Assembly: GCA_001940755.1 (NCBI GenBank)
Contig: MEHH01000020.1
Span: 1-18,334 of the forward strand
Length of the DNA: 18,334 nucleotides
Direction: 5' to 3'
Origin: Candidatus Heimdallarchaeota archaeon AB_125
GTDB taxonomy: Archaea > Asgardarchaeota > Heimdallarchaeia > Heimdallarchaeales > Heimdallarchaeaceae
Shown here: one piece after another, positions 7,277 to 14,547 of the stretch
Layout of the letters: every line of letters starts with the position of its first letter
Numbering within the stretch: the first letter of the stretch is position 1
Program-made: the position numbers and the translations under genes
The notes under the pieces: generated by a model
What the model saw: the letters and a program-made list of their open reading frames with translations, nothing else
Database searches by the model: none
What the model was told of the DNA's origin: nothing

Positions 7277-7360
7277 TTAACAGTTATTTATTTTGGGAGA
7301 CACGTTATACAACTTCTGTGCAAAAATGAAAGAAAAGAGTTTGTAACGACTTCTGAATAA
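7277..7360 (+). pseudogene. Relic of the 3' end of a second CrtI-like oxidoreductase gene
   Basis: Read on the + strand, these bases encode TVIYFGRHVIQLLC followed by KNERKEF, TTSE and a TAA stop. This lines up with the C-terminus of the oxidoreductase at 3004-4506 (PVIYSGKHVIQLLC, HDEGKEF, TESD, stop), with the same length to the stop codon. An in-frame TGA lies just upstream and nothing of the remaining ~470 codons is present. The stop codon directly abuts the stop codon of the DUF89 gene on the other strand. It is the tail of a lost paralogue. Confidence 0.85.
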
Positions 7361-8209
7361 TCAAAGATTTGAAATTATTATGTTTCCTTCTTCAGATTTT
7401 AATAGTTCTTCAATAACCTTGCATTTTACAAGAAACAAGAAGAATAAATCTAGTTTTCTATCACGCAGGACTTCAAAATTACCCTGTCCTTTGGCAATAA
7501 CTAAATCAGCAGAATCAATAAAAATTTCTAATTTGTTGAAGTAATTCTCTGTAGTTAGATTTTCAACTTCAGCAAGCTCTAAATTTGGAATATTATTGAA
7601 TCCTAAGTTATGAATATCTTCTAAAGTTACATCATTCATGAAAGGATATTTTTTAACTACAAGAATGATTTTATCAATTTCAAAAAGACTATTGATAGTC
7701 TCTATTAACAGTTTATCAAAAACAATTTCTCCTGCATTATCAGCTAAGAATACTAGTTTTTTTGATTTTGAAAGATTTTCCCTCAACAGTTGATAATCAT
7801 TGATGAATGGTTCCTTCTTTAGAACTTCCTTGAGAGTTGCTGAAAGATCATAATCAGATTTCATTCCATAGTCTATAATATTACCTGAAATAGAAATTTT
7901 GATTGCATCAAATAGAGGATCTTCACTATTCTCAATAATCTGATTTGCATTATCAACTAACTTTAATGCATTAACATTAGATTCTTCCTTTACCTTGCTT
8001 AGTGGGTCATTAATACCTGTTTCCTGTTGGATGATTTCATTCATTCCAAAACTAATTTCCATGGGCGTTAATTTTAGATTAACTTCTCTCAAATAATGAA
8101 CTACCTTCTCCATAACTGATTGTTTTTTCTCGAGTCGTAGTTCTAACAAGTTTAATGTTCTTTTAGCTGCATCTGTTATACACTCTATACACAGAGAAAA
8201 ACTATTCAT
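7361..8209 (-). CDS. DUF89-family (ARMT1-like) metal-dependent phosphatase-like protein
   Basis: Protein of 282 residues from the archaeal branch of the DUF89 family. Members studied elsewhere are metal-dependent phosphatases that remove phosphate from damaged or reactive phosphometabolites. Family marks are all present: an N-terminal CIEC pair at residues 7-10, LADNAGE at 156-161 (metal-binding Asp and Asn), VKKYPFMNDVT near 185-195 and KGQGNFE at 240-246. Length is close to that usual for archaeal members. The ATG at 8209 is the only sensible start. It stands alone on the minus strand, 42 bases after the zinc-ribbon gene with no clear ribosome-binding site, so it may or may not be co-transcribed with it. 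The substrate is unknown. Confidence 0.85.
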   Translation of the reverse strand: MNSFSLCIECITDAAKRTLNLLELRLEKKQSVMEKVVHYLREVNLKLTPMEISFGMNEIIQQETGINDPLSKVKEESNVNALKLVDNANQIIENSEDPLFDAIKISISGNIIDYGMKSDYDLSATLKEVLKKEPFINDYQLLRENLSKSKKLVFLADNAGEIVFDKLLIETINSLFEIDKIILVVKKYPFMNDVTLEDIHNLGFNNIPNLELAEVENLTTENYFNKLEIFIDSADLVIAKGQGNFEVLRDRKLDLFFLFLVKCKVIEELLKSEEGNIIISNL

Positions 8210-8251
8210 CAGAAAATAGTAAATAGATGTCTTTTTAATTCCTTCACTTTG

Positions 8252-8638
8252 TCAGTCTACTTTCTGACCACAGTTTGAACAGATTCTAGTACTTTTATGA
8301 AGTTCTATTCCACTATAGTTGCAAAAAATACTCTTTTGTTTTTTCGAAGGTATGAAATCCTTTTCTTCTCTTTGTTGAGATGTTTCTAAATTCTCTCTAG
8401 TATGTTGATCTGTTCTAAATTCCAGGATTCTTGAAGTTCTCTGAATCCTTGTTCTTGGTAAAAAGAAGATTCCAGAAACAAACAAAAATGCGACAATTCC
8501 TACAACAGCAATTATTATCCAAAGAGTTGAATCACTAAGAGAACCATATCTATAGACTAAAAACACTCCTAAACCCATTAATAGAGTTAGTAGTCCAGAA
8601 ACACCTTTAATAATATAGAGCTTTCTATTGCTTTCCAT
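8252..8638 (-). CDS. Small membrane protein with degenerate C-terminal zinc ribbon
   Basis: Protein of 128 residues with two N-terminal membrane helices (about 10-28 and 37-59), a polar linker rich in Arg, Gln and Glu, and a C-terminal zinc-ribbon-like end: FCNYSGIEL then CSNCGQKVD. A normal ribbon would read CxxC twice; here the second cysteine is Ser (codon AGT, one base from TGT), so metal binding is probably weakened or lost. The paralogue at 15626-16045 has the same layout with all four cysteines. Proteins of this build are frequent in archaea and have no defined role; the ribbon faces the cytoplasm by prediction. The ATG at 8638 has a TTTATTA stretch about 30 bases upstream, suggesting its own promoter. 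Confidence 0.7.
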   Translation of the reverse strand: MESNRKLYIIKGVSGLLTLLMGLGVFLVYRYGSLSDSTLWIIIAVVGIVAFLFVSGIFFLPRTRIQRTSRILEFRTDQHTRENLETSQQREEKDFIPSKKQKSIFCNYSGIELHKSTRICSNCGQKVD

Positions 8639-8715
8639 CTAAGATTATAGTCTTTCGGACACTAATAAAATATACTAAAATAATCCGAAAAATAAGAAAA
8701 AGAGTTATTAGATTT

Positions 8716-8898
8716 CTAACTCTCTGATGCTGGCTTTCCACCAACACCCCATCTGTCTTTTGGATATTCTTGGATAAGAACTCTAACAGATCCTGGTTTG
8801 GAACCTTGGTTTACAAAAACATCAGTAATTCCTTTAATTATCTCTTTAATCTGTTCTTCAGTTCTACCTTCCCACATCTGTACTTGTACTACTGGCAT
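8716..8898 (-). CDS. 4-oxalocrotonate tautomerase-family protein
   Basis: Tautomerase of 60 residues, the usual size. After removal of the start Met, Pro1 would be the catalytic base, followed by the family pattern VVQVQMWEGR with Arg11 and a second Arg in SVRVLIQEYP at about the position of Arg39. The tail DRWGVGGKPAS matches the WG-x-GG ending of many members. Such enzymes move protons between enol and keto forms of small acids in breakdown pathways; many archaeal copies have no known substrate. GAGGTGA lies five bases before the ATG. The gene follows the nitroreductase by 15 bases, so the two form an operon and may act on related aromatic or quinone-like compounds (inference). Confidence 0.92.
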   Translation of the reverse strand: MPVVQVQMWEGRTEEQIKEIIKGITDVFVNQGSKPGSVRVLIQEYPKDRWGVGGKPASES

Positions 8899-8913
8899 TT
8901 ATTCACCTCAATT

Positions 8914-9417
8914 TCAATATTTCTCATAATGAACTAAATCTTCTAGTTCTTTTCTAGTTCTAGTAGGTTCTTCGTTAGCATATCCTGTTGCAACTAATCC
9001 TAAAACATTAAGATTGTCTGGAACGTCAAGGAGTTCTTTAATCTCAGGTTCTAAAGATGAGCCTATAACCCCAGCCCAACATGTACCGAGACCTATACTA
9101 TGAGCTTCTATCATATATTGCATTGTTGCCAGAGCAGAATCCGACATGTGATACTTTTGGTGAATTTCTGGATTAGTGAGGGGGACAAAAACCACCGGAC
9201 TTTCAGAAACAAACTTAGCATAGGGATGAATTTCTGATAGTTTCATTCTAACTTTCTCATCAGTTACAATGAGGAATTCCCAAGGTTGTTTGTTCGATGC
9301 AGAAGGAGCCCATCTAGCAGCTTCTAAGCATTTCTGGATCTTTTCCTCTTCTACTGGCTTGTTCTTATATTTCCTAATACTTCTTCGAGATTTTAATAAA
9401 TCTAAAGCGTCGTTCAT
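8914..9417 (-). CDS. Nitroreductase-family FMN oxidoreductase
   Basis: Protein of 167 residues from the nitroreductase superfamily: FMN-dependent enzymes using NAD(P)H or other donors on nitro, quinone or similar substrates. Visible marks: the FMN phosphate-binding start KSRRSIRKYKNKPV, then ARWAPSASNKQPWEF (FMN-ring contact), SALATMQYMIEAHSIGLGTCW (dimer helix and loop) and GLVATGYANEEP near the end. It is a short member that lacks inserted domains. It leads a two-gene operon with the tautomerase. A TTTAAAA stretch about 33 bases before the ATG is a likely TATA box. The specific substrate cannot be told. Confidence 0.92.
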   Translation of the reverse strand: MNDALDLLKSRRSIRKYKNKPVEEEKIQKCLEAARWAPSASNKQPWEFLIVTDEKVRMKLSEIHPYAKFVSESPVVFVPLTNPEIHQKYHMSDSALATMQYMIEAHSIGLGTCWAGVIGSSLEPEIKELLDVPDNLNVLGLVATGYANEEPTRTRKELEDLVHYEKY

Positions 9418-9498
9418 ATTAACTCATAATAAGAAATAGAATGTATTTTAAAAATGTATTTCATTACTAAAAAAATGAGAGGAATGGAAATTTCTTCC

Positions 9499-9610
9499 TT
9501 AGCAGCTTCTCAGATACTCTCTGATTTTTAATGCAACTATTGCACCTTCACCAACAGCTGAAGCAATCTGAACACCAAGTTGAACCATAGAATTTAGTTA
9601 TCTCCACCAT
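9499..9610 (-). pseudogene. Fused remnant: glutaredoxin-like start joined to thioredoxin-reductase-like end
   Basis: The 360-base gap 9418-9777 holds promoters on both sides and this remnant. From the ATG at 9610, one minus-strand frame reads MVEITKFYGSTWCSDC, the start of a glutaredoxin/thioredoxin-fold protein with its CxxC site, then hits a stop at 9548-9550. A second frame, sensible from about 9570 onward, reads QIASAVGEGAIVALKIREYL and ends at a stop at 9499. This is the C-terminal helix that closes over FAD in thioredoxin-reductase-like enzymes (T/S-A-V-G-E/D-G-A). The two meet near 9562-9570 out of frame. It looks like a deletion that removed the middle of a redox gene pair. Confidence 0.6.
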
Positions 9611-9777
9611 CACTATCAAGAATCTAGTTGCTTTGGTTGGTTTTAATATTTGTTGATGAACAAAAATTTATCCTCTTCAAATTTTGGTTTTAATGTTTAT
9701 TTTATATCTAGTAACACTTATTAATAGAACAAACACACTTTCTTAGTTGAAGTAATAAACTACAACAAGTGATAAAC

Positions 9778-10878
9778 ATGAAGAAATTAAAAACAACTTT
9801 TATCACATTAATCTTGTTATCATCATTCTTGGTTATACTTACTCCTACAACATCACTAGAAATAAGAACTAAGCCACCTTCCCCTCCAGGAAAAAGTAAA
9901 GTACCAAAAGTCAATATTTTCACATCAGATGGTGGTTCTACTGTTTCAGGATTAGTTTTGATAACAGTTAGTGCTACTGATAAGGAAGATGGACCTTTGA
10001 TTGCAGATATTTACATTGATGGTATTTTCATAATTCATGCTAACAGCTATAACTGGGATACAATATCATATGTTGATGGTCTTCATATACTCGAAGCAGT
10101 TGCATATGATACTACAGGAAAATCAGGATCTGATACAATAACAGTTACTGTTGATAATGGAAATCTCCCTCCTCCACCACCAGGTAATTACTATGCTCTA
10201 ATTGTAGGAATTAGTGATTATGCTTACATCAATGATCTATCTTACTGTGATGAAGATGCTACAGATTGGTTCAATTATCTATCAGGAATTGGTTATACAC
10301 ACATAACTGTTTTAGGTGACAGTCAGCCTTCGAGCTTTCCACAATATGATGGTTTAGCAACAAAAGCAAATATTCTTGCAGAATTAGCGATATTAACGGC
10401 TAATAAAGGTCCAGATGATACTATAGCCTTTATCTTTTCAGGTCATGGAGGTGCTTTTGATAGTATTCAACATACCATATGTCCATATGATACAAGTGCT
10501 ACAGTTTGGGATTATGATCTCTTTGATTATGAACTCGCCCCAATAATTGGATCATCTTTAGCAGGAAATGTCTTTCTATTCTTTGATAGTTGTAGCTCAG
10601 GAGGATTCATCCCTGAATTACAGAACAATAATCCAGTTGGAACAATCTATGTAACAACTACATGTGGAGCTAAAGGTTACGGATATGATGAACCTGCTTA
10701 CGAGAATGGAGCTTGGGCATACTGGTTCCTAGAAGCTGGTTTGATCTATGGTGGAAGTGGTCTCGAAGATATGGAAGGTAACTTCGAATGGGCATATTCA
10801 AATTATCCACATAAAGGTAAGAATGATAGGCCTCAAGAATGGGATGAGGATGGAATTAATCTATTCTATCTGATTTAA
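9778..10878 (+). CDS. Secreted caspase-like (peptidase C14 fold) protein with Ig-like domain
   Basis: Exported protein of 366 residues. Residues 1-27 form a signal peptide (KKLKTT, then a hydrophobic stretch ending TPTTSLE). Next comes a Pro/Lys linker and an Ig-like beta domain at about 43-127 (SDGGSTVSGLVLITVSATD ... LEAVAYDTTGKSGSDTITV), of the type found in surface proteins. After PPPPPG, the caspase-like domain starts YYALIVGISDY. The catalytic pair is visible: His223 in FIFSGHGG and Cys272 in FFDSCSSGGF. The start is the ATG at 9778 with AAGTGAT before it; a GTG at 9769 is part of that site. The protein probably acts outside the cell or on the surface as a cysteine peptidase. Target and activation are unknown, and no separate prodomain other than the Ig domain is seen. 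Confidence 0.88.
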   Translation: MKKLKTTFITLILLSSFLVILTPTTSLEIRTKPPSPPGKSKVPKVNIFTSDGGSTVSGLVLITVSATDKEDGPLIADIYIDGIFIIHANSYNWDTISYVDGLHILEAVAYDTTGKSGSDTITVTVDNGNLPPPPPGNYYALIVGISDYAYINDLSYCDEDATDWFNYLSGIGYTHITVLGDSQPSSFPQYDGLATKANILAELAILTANKGPDDTIAFIFSGHGGAFDSIQHTICPYDTSATVWDYDLFDYELAPIIGSSLAGNVFLFFDSCSSGGFIPELQNNNPVGTIYVTTTCGAKGYGYDEPAYENGAWAYWFLEAGLIYGGSGLEDMEGNFEWAYSNYPHKGKNDRPQEWDEDGINLFYLI

Positions 10879-10880
10879 TC

Positions 10881-10897
10881 CTTCTTTTTTCTTTTTT
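10881..10897 (+). terminator. T-rich transcript end after the caspase-like gene
   Basis: CTTCTTTTTTCTTTTTT follows the stop codon directly. Runs of T without a hairpin are the usual archaeal transcription end signal, and a new promoter begins just after it. Confidence 0.6.
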
Positions 10898-10908
10898 AAA
10901 CAACAATA

Positions 10909-10916
10909 TTATATAT
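10909..10916 (+). promoter_or_regulatory. TATA-like box of the alpha/beta hydrolase gene
   Basis: TTATATAT begins 29 bases before the ATG at 10938. Archaeal transcription usually starts about 25 bases after the box, so the mRNA would have almost no leader. Confidence 0.55.
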
Positions 10917-10937
10917 GTAGAAGACTAATATTAGGAA

Positions 10938-11801
10938 ATGTCTGCTGAAGTGAAAAATAGATATAAATCTTATATACGTGCTAAATATGAGGACTTCGCA
11001 GAAACTGAATTTCTTACAATGTCGGATTCAACACAACTTAGAATACTAAGGACTTATGCTCCAGAAAATACAATGAATGGATATACTCTATTTATGGTAG
11101 CAGGCTGGGGTTCAGTTGTTCTGGGATGGGATGAAGTCTTGATTGAAGCAATGAAGGATTTTGATATTGTATATGTTGAAACCAGAGAGAAGGGGTCGAG
11201 TAAATTAGCTAAAAAAACTAAGAATAATATTGATAGACTTTCAACAGATATTGCAGAAATTTTACAAATACTAGATTTGGATAAAGACAAATTAATTATC
11301 TTAGGTTCTAGTTTTGGAGCAGGTATTCTTGCTGACGGTTTTGGCAAGAAAAAATTCACTGCAGCACTTAATGTTCTTGTTGCACCAGCTATACAGATTG
11401 ATCTACCTAAAATGATGAGATATTTTATTCCTTTTGTTCCACACTGGGTTATGAATCTGGTTAAACCTATCGTAAAAAGATGGTTAAAGAGAAGTAAATC
11501 AGAAAATCCAGAACAAGCTGCAAAGTATATCAGAGTTATGAATGAAGCTGATTCACGTAAATGGAAAAAAGTAAGTATATATTTCATTTTCTGGAAATGG
11601 TGGAGTGTCTATGAAAAAGTTGAAAACGACATTCTTCTGGTTGCAGCTGAGAAAGATAAAATGCATGAAGCTGATCTAACTAAGAAAATAGGAGAGGTTA
11701 TGAAGAATTCAGTTTATATTAACCTTGAAACCAACAAAAATACACATACTAAACCCATGGTAGATCTCTTGAGAAAAAAGATAAAACAAGAGAATAGATA
11801 A
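10938..11801 (+). CDS. Alpha/beta-hydrolase-fold protein
   Basis: Protein of 287 residues with the alpha/beta-hydrolase layout. Strand MVAGWGS precedes an oxyanion-loop region. The nucleophile elbow is GSSFG (Ser125) after LDKDKLIIL. The likely acid is in LLVAAEKDKMH and the likely catalytic His in NTHTKPM. There is no signal peptide, so it should be cytoplasmic. The basic, aromatic stretch from about 165 to 235 (HWVMNLVKPIVKRW, KVSIYFIFWKWW) replaces a typical cap and may bind lipid or membrane. The family includes esterases, thioesterases and lipases; the substrate is not clear. It has its own promoter and converges on the GNAT relic and phosphatase genes. Confidence 0.8.
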   Translation: MSAEVKNRYKSYIRAKYEDFAETEFLTMSDSTQLRILRTYAPENTMNGYTLFMVAGWGSVVLGWDEVLIEAMKDFDIVYVETREKGSSKLAKKTKNNIDRLSTDIAEILQILDLDKDKLIILGSSFGAGILADGFGKKKFTAALNVLVAPAIQIDLPKMMRYFIPFVPHWVMNLVKPIVKRWLKRSKSENPEQAAKYIRVMNEADSRKWKKVSIYFIFWKWWSVYEKVENDILLVAAEKDKMHEADLTKKIGEVMKNSVYINLETNKNTHTKPMVDLLRKKIKQENR

Positions 11802-11810
11802 TTTGACTCT

Positions 11811-12035
11811 CTAGAGAATTGTTTTTTTACTTTTCAAGTATTGCCTGATTTTATCTAAACTTATTTGAGCTTCAATTGATTCTCTGTAGAATTTAAATCC
11901 AAGTCTGTTATTTATAGAAAGCATTGGAGCATTAGTAGTTACATTTTCTGTTCTTACAGTTTTCACATCAGGATACAGCTCTCTTACTTTCAGCAACATT
12001 GCAGCTTTAAGCCATTTTCCTATTCCCTTTTCTCT
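11811..12035 (-). pseudogene. Relic of the C-terminal half of a double-GNAT acetyltransferase gene
   Basis: The minus-strand frame from 12035 reads REKGIGKWLKAAMLLKVREL, then NAPMLSINNRLGFKFY and a stop at 11811-11813. It closely follows the last 75 residues of the two GNAT proteins at 13455-15591, including the acetyl-CoA motif (RGRGLGKWLKA there). An in-frame TGA at 12036-12038 ends it, and the first three quarters of the gene are gone. A short 62-codon frame starting at the internal ATG at 11999 lacks the acetyl-CoA motif and is not a plausible enzyme. Its first 29 bases also encode, in another frame, the C-terminus of the alkaline phosphatase. Confidence 0.88.
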
Positions 12036-13341
12036 TCATTTTTATGATATTTTTCAAGATAAAATATGAACCAGTACCTATCATTGCTGCACTCGCTAAT
12101 CCTATAAGAAACTTAACATATAATGGGAGATGTCCTTTGTAAAAACCACTACCAATTGGATCTGTTTCACCATCTATTGCTTGACGCATTATGGAGTATG
12201 TATCTATGTGGTGATCAGCATCCAATATTTGGTCAGTAAATGGTCCTATACCAGCTAAAATCACTTCTGTATTTGTGTGTCCTCCAGTACTCCAATCTAC
12301 CTCTACTTCTTGAGCTCTAGCAGTTCGTTTATTCAACTTTTCAGTAAATGAATCATTATCAAGGGGTATTGTTGTTTGGAAGGAATAATCTTCAACTGAA
12401 AAACCACCAGTCTCATGATCAGCTGTAACTAACACTTGCCAGTCAGAATTTTGTTCTGCTAATGTTTTTGCATACCTAACTGCATTTTCAAATTCAATAA
12501 TCTGATGAGCAAGATAAATTTGATCATTATCATGACCTGCCCAATCTATTTGAGATCCTTCTATCATAAGGAAGAAAGGTTGCTCTGTTGAATTAAGTAA
12601 ATCAAAAGCTTTTATGGTCATTTCACTCAAAGTTGGGATTGTAGAATTCTCCAACATAGTATTCAGGGGAGGAAAGGATCCTCCAGTAAACAATCCTAAA
12701 ACAGGAGTATCAGCTACACTAGCTAGAGCTGTTTTATTTTGAACAAATTCATATCCCCAAGCTTCAAACTCAGAAATATAATGACCAATATATTTCTCTT
12801 CATATCCTCCTCCCAGCATAACAGAAACATTTGTTTGAGAAAAATCTGCAGCAATTTCCTGATAGTGTCCTCTACTCGAATCATGAGCTGCAAAAGCTGC
12901 TGGTGTTGCATGAGTTAGATGACAAGTTGCTACAAGACCAGTTACATATCCATTTTGTTGAGCTATTTCAAGAATAGTTGTTAAATCCATTTTAGCATTC
13001 CAATTAGTAGCAATACGACCATTCGTTGTTTTCACACCTGTACTTATTGCTGTTGCAGCAGCTGCTGAATCCGTTGTTGTTCCATCTATATTGACTGTTG
13101 AAACAGTAGTAGTGTAAGGAAAAGAAAGAATACTTGAAGAATTTGTAAAACCGAACTCAACTAATTGTCCAAAATAGATCTGTTCCAATCCCATTCCATC
13201 TCCAATAAACAGAATGATATTGGAAGGAAATGAATCCAAAGCAAATGTATCTATAGTGAAACTTTGTTGAAAGCTGAAACAAGCAATTAGCATCAGTAGA
13301 ATTGATAGAGTAAAGCAGGTAGACCTCGATTGATTCTTCAA
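12007..13341 (-). CDS. Membrane-anchored alkaline phosphatase
   Basis: Alkaline phosphatase superfamily enzyme of 444 residues acting outside the membrane. An N-terminal signal (about 1-30) is followed by FIGDGMG (metal Asp48), TDSAAAATAISTG (nucleophile Ser92), HLTHATPAAFAAH, EGSQIDWAGHDND, TADHETGG and GGHTNTEV, which together supply the usual two-zinc and magnesium site. A C-terminal helix (LYVKFLIGLASAAMIGTGSY and on) anchors it, with a short basic tail. The start is a TTG at 13341: no ATG or GTG lies upstream in frame, a stop follows soon, and KNQSRS suits a signal peptide n-region. A weak GGAAG lies before it. The last nine codons overlap the GNAT relic in another frame. It would release phosphate from extracellular phosphomonoesters. 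Confidence 0.9.
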   Translation of the reverse strand: MKNQSRSTCFTLSILLMLIACFSFQQSFTIDTFALDSFPSNIILFIGDGMGLEQIYFGQLVEFGFTNSSSILSFPYTTTVSTVNIDGTTTDSAAAATAISTGVKTTNGRIATNWNAKMDLTTILEIAQQNGYVTGLVATCHLTHATPAAFAAHDSSRGHYQEIAADFSQTNVSVMLGGGYEEKYIGHYISEFEAWGYEFVQNKTALASVADTPVLGLFTGGSFPPLNTMLENSTIPTLSEMTIKAFDLLNSTEQPFFLMIEGSQIDWAGHDNDQIYLAHQIIEFENAVRYAKTLAEQNSDWQVLVTADHETGGFSVEDYSFQTTIPLDNDSFTEKLNKRTARAQEVEVDWSTGGHTNTEVILAGIGPFTDQILDADHHIDTYSIMRQAIDGETDPIGSGFYKGHLPLYVKFLIGLASAAMIGTGSYFILKNIIKMKRKGNRKMA

Positions 13342-13370
13342 GAAAAAACTTCCTTTGGTGAATATAGAAG

Positions 13371-13397
13371 AGAATCATCTTTAAAAAAGATAATTCT
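13371..13397. promoter_or_regulatory. 27-bp near-perfect inverted repeat between divergent genes
   Basis: AGAATCATCTTT and AAAGATAATTCT are inverted arms with one mismatch around a three-base AAA centre. It lies in the 113-base space between the phosphatase (minus) and first GNAT gene (plus), upstream of the GNAT TATA box and 30 bases before the phosphatase start. A regulator site serving either gene is a reasonable guess. Confidence 0.5.
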
Positions 13398-13423
13398 TAT
13401 TACAATTTACTTTATTCTTAAAA

Positions 13424-13431
13424 CTTATTAA
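13424..13431 (+). promoter_or_regulatory. TATA-like box of the first GNAT gene
   Basis: CTTATTAA begins exactly 31 bases before the ATG at 13455, the same distance as in the tandem copy. It overlaps an upstream in-frame ATG at 13431, which therefore cannot be the usual start. Confidence 0.65.
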
Positions 13432-13454
13432 TGCAGAATAACACAGCAGCTATT

Positions 13455-14498
13455 ATGGAGTTCAGAATTGAGGAGTATAAATCCAAAGAGCAAACAGAAG
13501 AATTCTGGGACAGACTTCATGAGTATGAGGTTGAATATTATAAGTTTCACGATCCTAATGACCCTCCACCAAACAAAGAAGCATTGATTCAGCGTCATAT
13601 GGCAGATCATACTCATAGTTACAATAAGTTCTTTGCTGCTCTTACTTCTGAGCATAAGATTATAGGTAATGCTTGGTTTTGGGCCCCAGCAGAAACATCA
13701 CCAGAATATGAACAGAACAAGTACATTTGTTGGGTTGGTTTATACGTTTTACATGGTTATTGGAGACAAGGAATTGGAACAGACTTACTAAAAACATTGA
13801 CCAAAGAAGCTCAAACCTACGGGAGAACAACAATTCAAACTGGTACAAATCATGACACAGGTAGAGCTTTCCTCAATAAATATGGAGCTACATTTACTAT
13901 AGCTGGTGCAGAAAGCCGACTAGAGATGGAAGATGTTGATTGGAATTTAATGCATTCTTGGATAGATGAGGGGAAAAAAGGAAATGAAGCTGTTACTTTT
14001 GAATCTTTCATAGAGTGCCCAGAAGAAATCTTAGAAGAATTTTGTGAAATGTTTACAGAAGCAGTTAATATGGCACCTCAAGGTGAATCTGAATTTAGAA
14101 CTAATATAGATGGAAAACTAAGAAGAGAATACGAGAAGCAGAATAGAGAAGAAGGATGGATTCATCAAACTCTAATATCTCGAGAAAGAGATGGAAGAAT
14201 TTCTGGAATGACTGAATTTTATTATGATCCTAGAGAGGGATATAAGCTCCGTCAGGAACTTACAGGTGTTCGTCCTGAATTTAGAGGAAGAGGATTGGGA
14301 AAGTGGCTAAAAGCATATAACATCATTCACATTCGAGATACTTATCCTGAAGTTAAACGAATTATAACTGGAAACGCTATTGTAAATGCTCCCATGCTAT
14401 CCATAAATAAAAGAATGGGATATAAAGAGTATAAGAGTGGGGAGGGGTACAAGTTCAAAATAGAAGATCTTGTAAAGAAACTAGGATTGAATCAATAA
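13455..14498 (+). CDS. Double-GNAT-domain N-acetyltransferase, copy 1
   Basis: Protein of 347 residues with two GNAT folds in a row, as in mycothiol-synthase-like proteins. In the N-terminal half the acetyl-CoA loop is WRQGIGTDLL (about 104-112), followed by TNHDTGRAFLNKYGAT. In the C-terminal half it is RGRGLGKWLKA (about 277-287), followed by NAPMLSINKRMGY. The second loop is the more canonical (R/Q-x-x-G-x-G/A). The start is the second ATG, at 13455: the first ATG at 13431 overlaps a TATA-like box that sits 31 bases from the second. The mRNA is then leaderless. The acetylated substrate is unknown. A T-run (CTCTTTTTTC, 14501-14510) follows. The tandem copy at 14548 is similar throughout. 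Confidence 0.85.
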   Translation: MEFRIEEYKSKEQTEEFWDRLHEYEVEYYKFHDPNDPPPNKEALIQRHMADHTHSYNKFFAALTSEHKIIGNAWFWAPAETSPEYEQNKYICWVGLYVLHGYWRQGIGTDLLKTLTKEAQTYGRTTIQTGTNHDTGRAFLNKYGATFTIAGAESRLEMEDVDWNLMHSWIDEGKKGNEAVTFESFIECPEEILEEFCEMFTEAVNMAPQGESEFRTNIDGKLRREYEKQNREEGWIHQTLISRERDGRISGMTEFYYDPREGYKLRQELTGVRPEFRGRGLGKWLKAYNIIHIRDTYPEVKRIITGNAIVNAPMLSINKRMGYKEYKSGEGYKFKIEDLVKKLGLNQ

Positions 14499-14516
14499 TT
14501 CTCTTTTTTCCAATTT

Positions 14517-14524
14517 CTTATAAA
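14517..14524 (+). promoter_or_regulatory. TATA-like box of the second GNAT gene
   Basis: CTTATAAA begins 31 bases before the ATG at 14548, matching copy 1. It sits in the short gap after a T-run, so the two GNAT genes look like separate transcription units, duplicated together with their promoter. Confidence 0.65.
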
Positions 14525-14547
14525 TGTTTGATTATGCAATAACTATT

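Noticed and set aside
9632..9699. Direct repeat GGTTTTAAT(A/G)TTT upstream of the caspase-like gene
   Set aside because: Two 13-base AT-rich copies with one mismatch, about 48 bases apart, are not distinctive enough in this composition to call a regulatory element.
11054..11587. 177-codon minus-strand frame inside the alpha/beta hydrolase gene
   Set aside because: The + strand frame has the nucleophile elbow and the catalytic acid and His; the antisense frame has no recognisable domain and is a shadow of codon bias.
11811..11999. A 62-residue stand-alone acetyltransferase
   Set aside because: It contains only the last part of a GNAT domain; the acetyl-CoA loop lies before its ATG and the frame upstream is closed by a stop. 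It is a relic.
13431..13454. Use of the first ATG of the GNAT genes (13431 and 14524)
   Set aside because: In both copies this ATG overlaps or abuts the TATA-like box, which is placed 31 bases before the second ATG. Transcripts would start after the first ATG.
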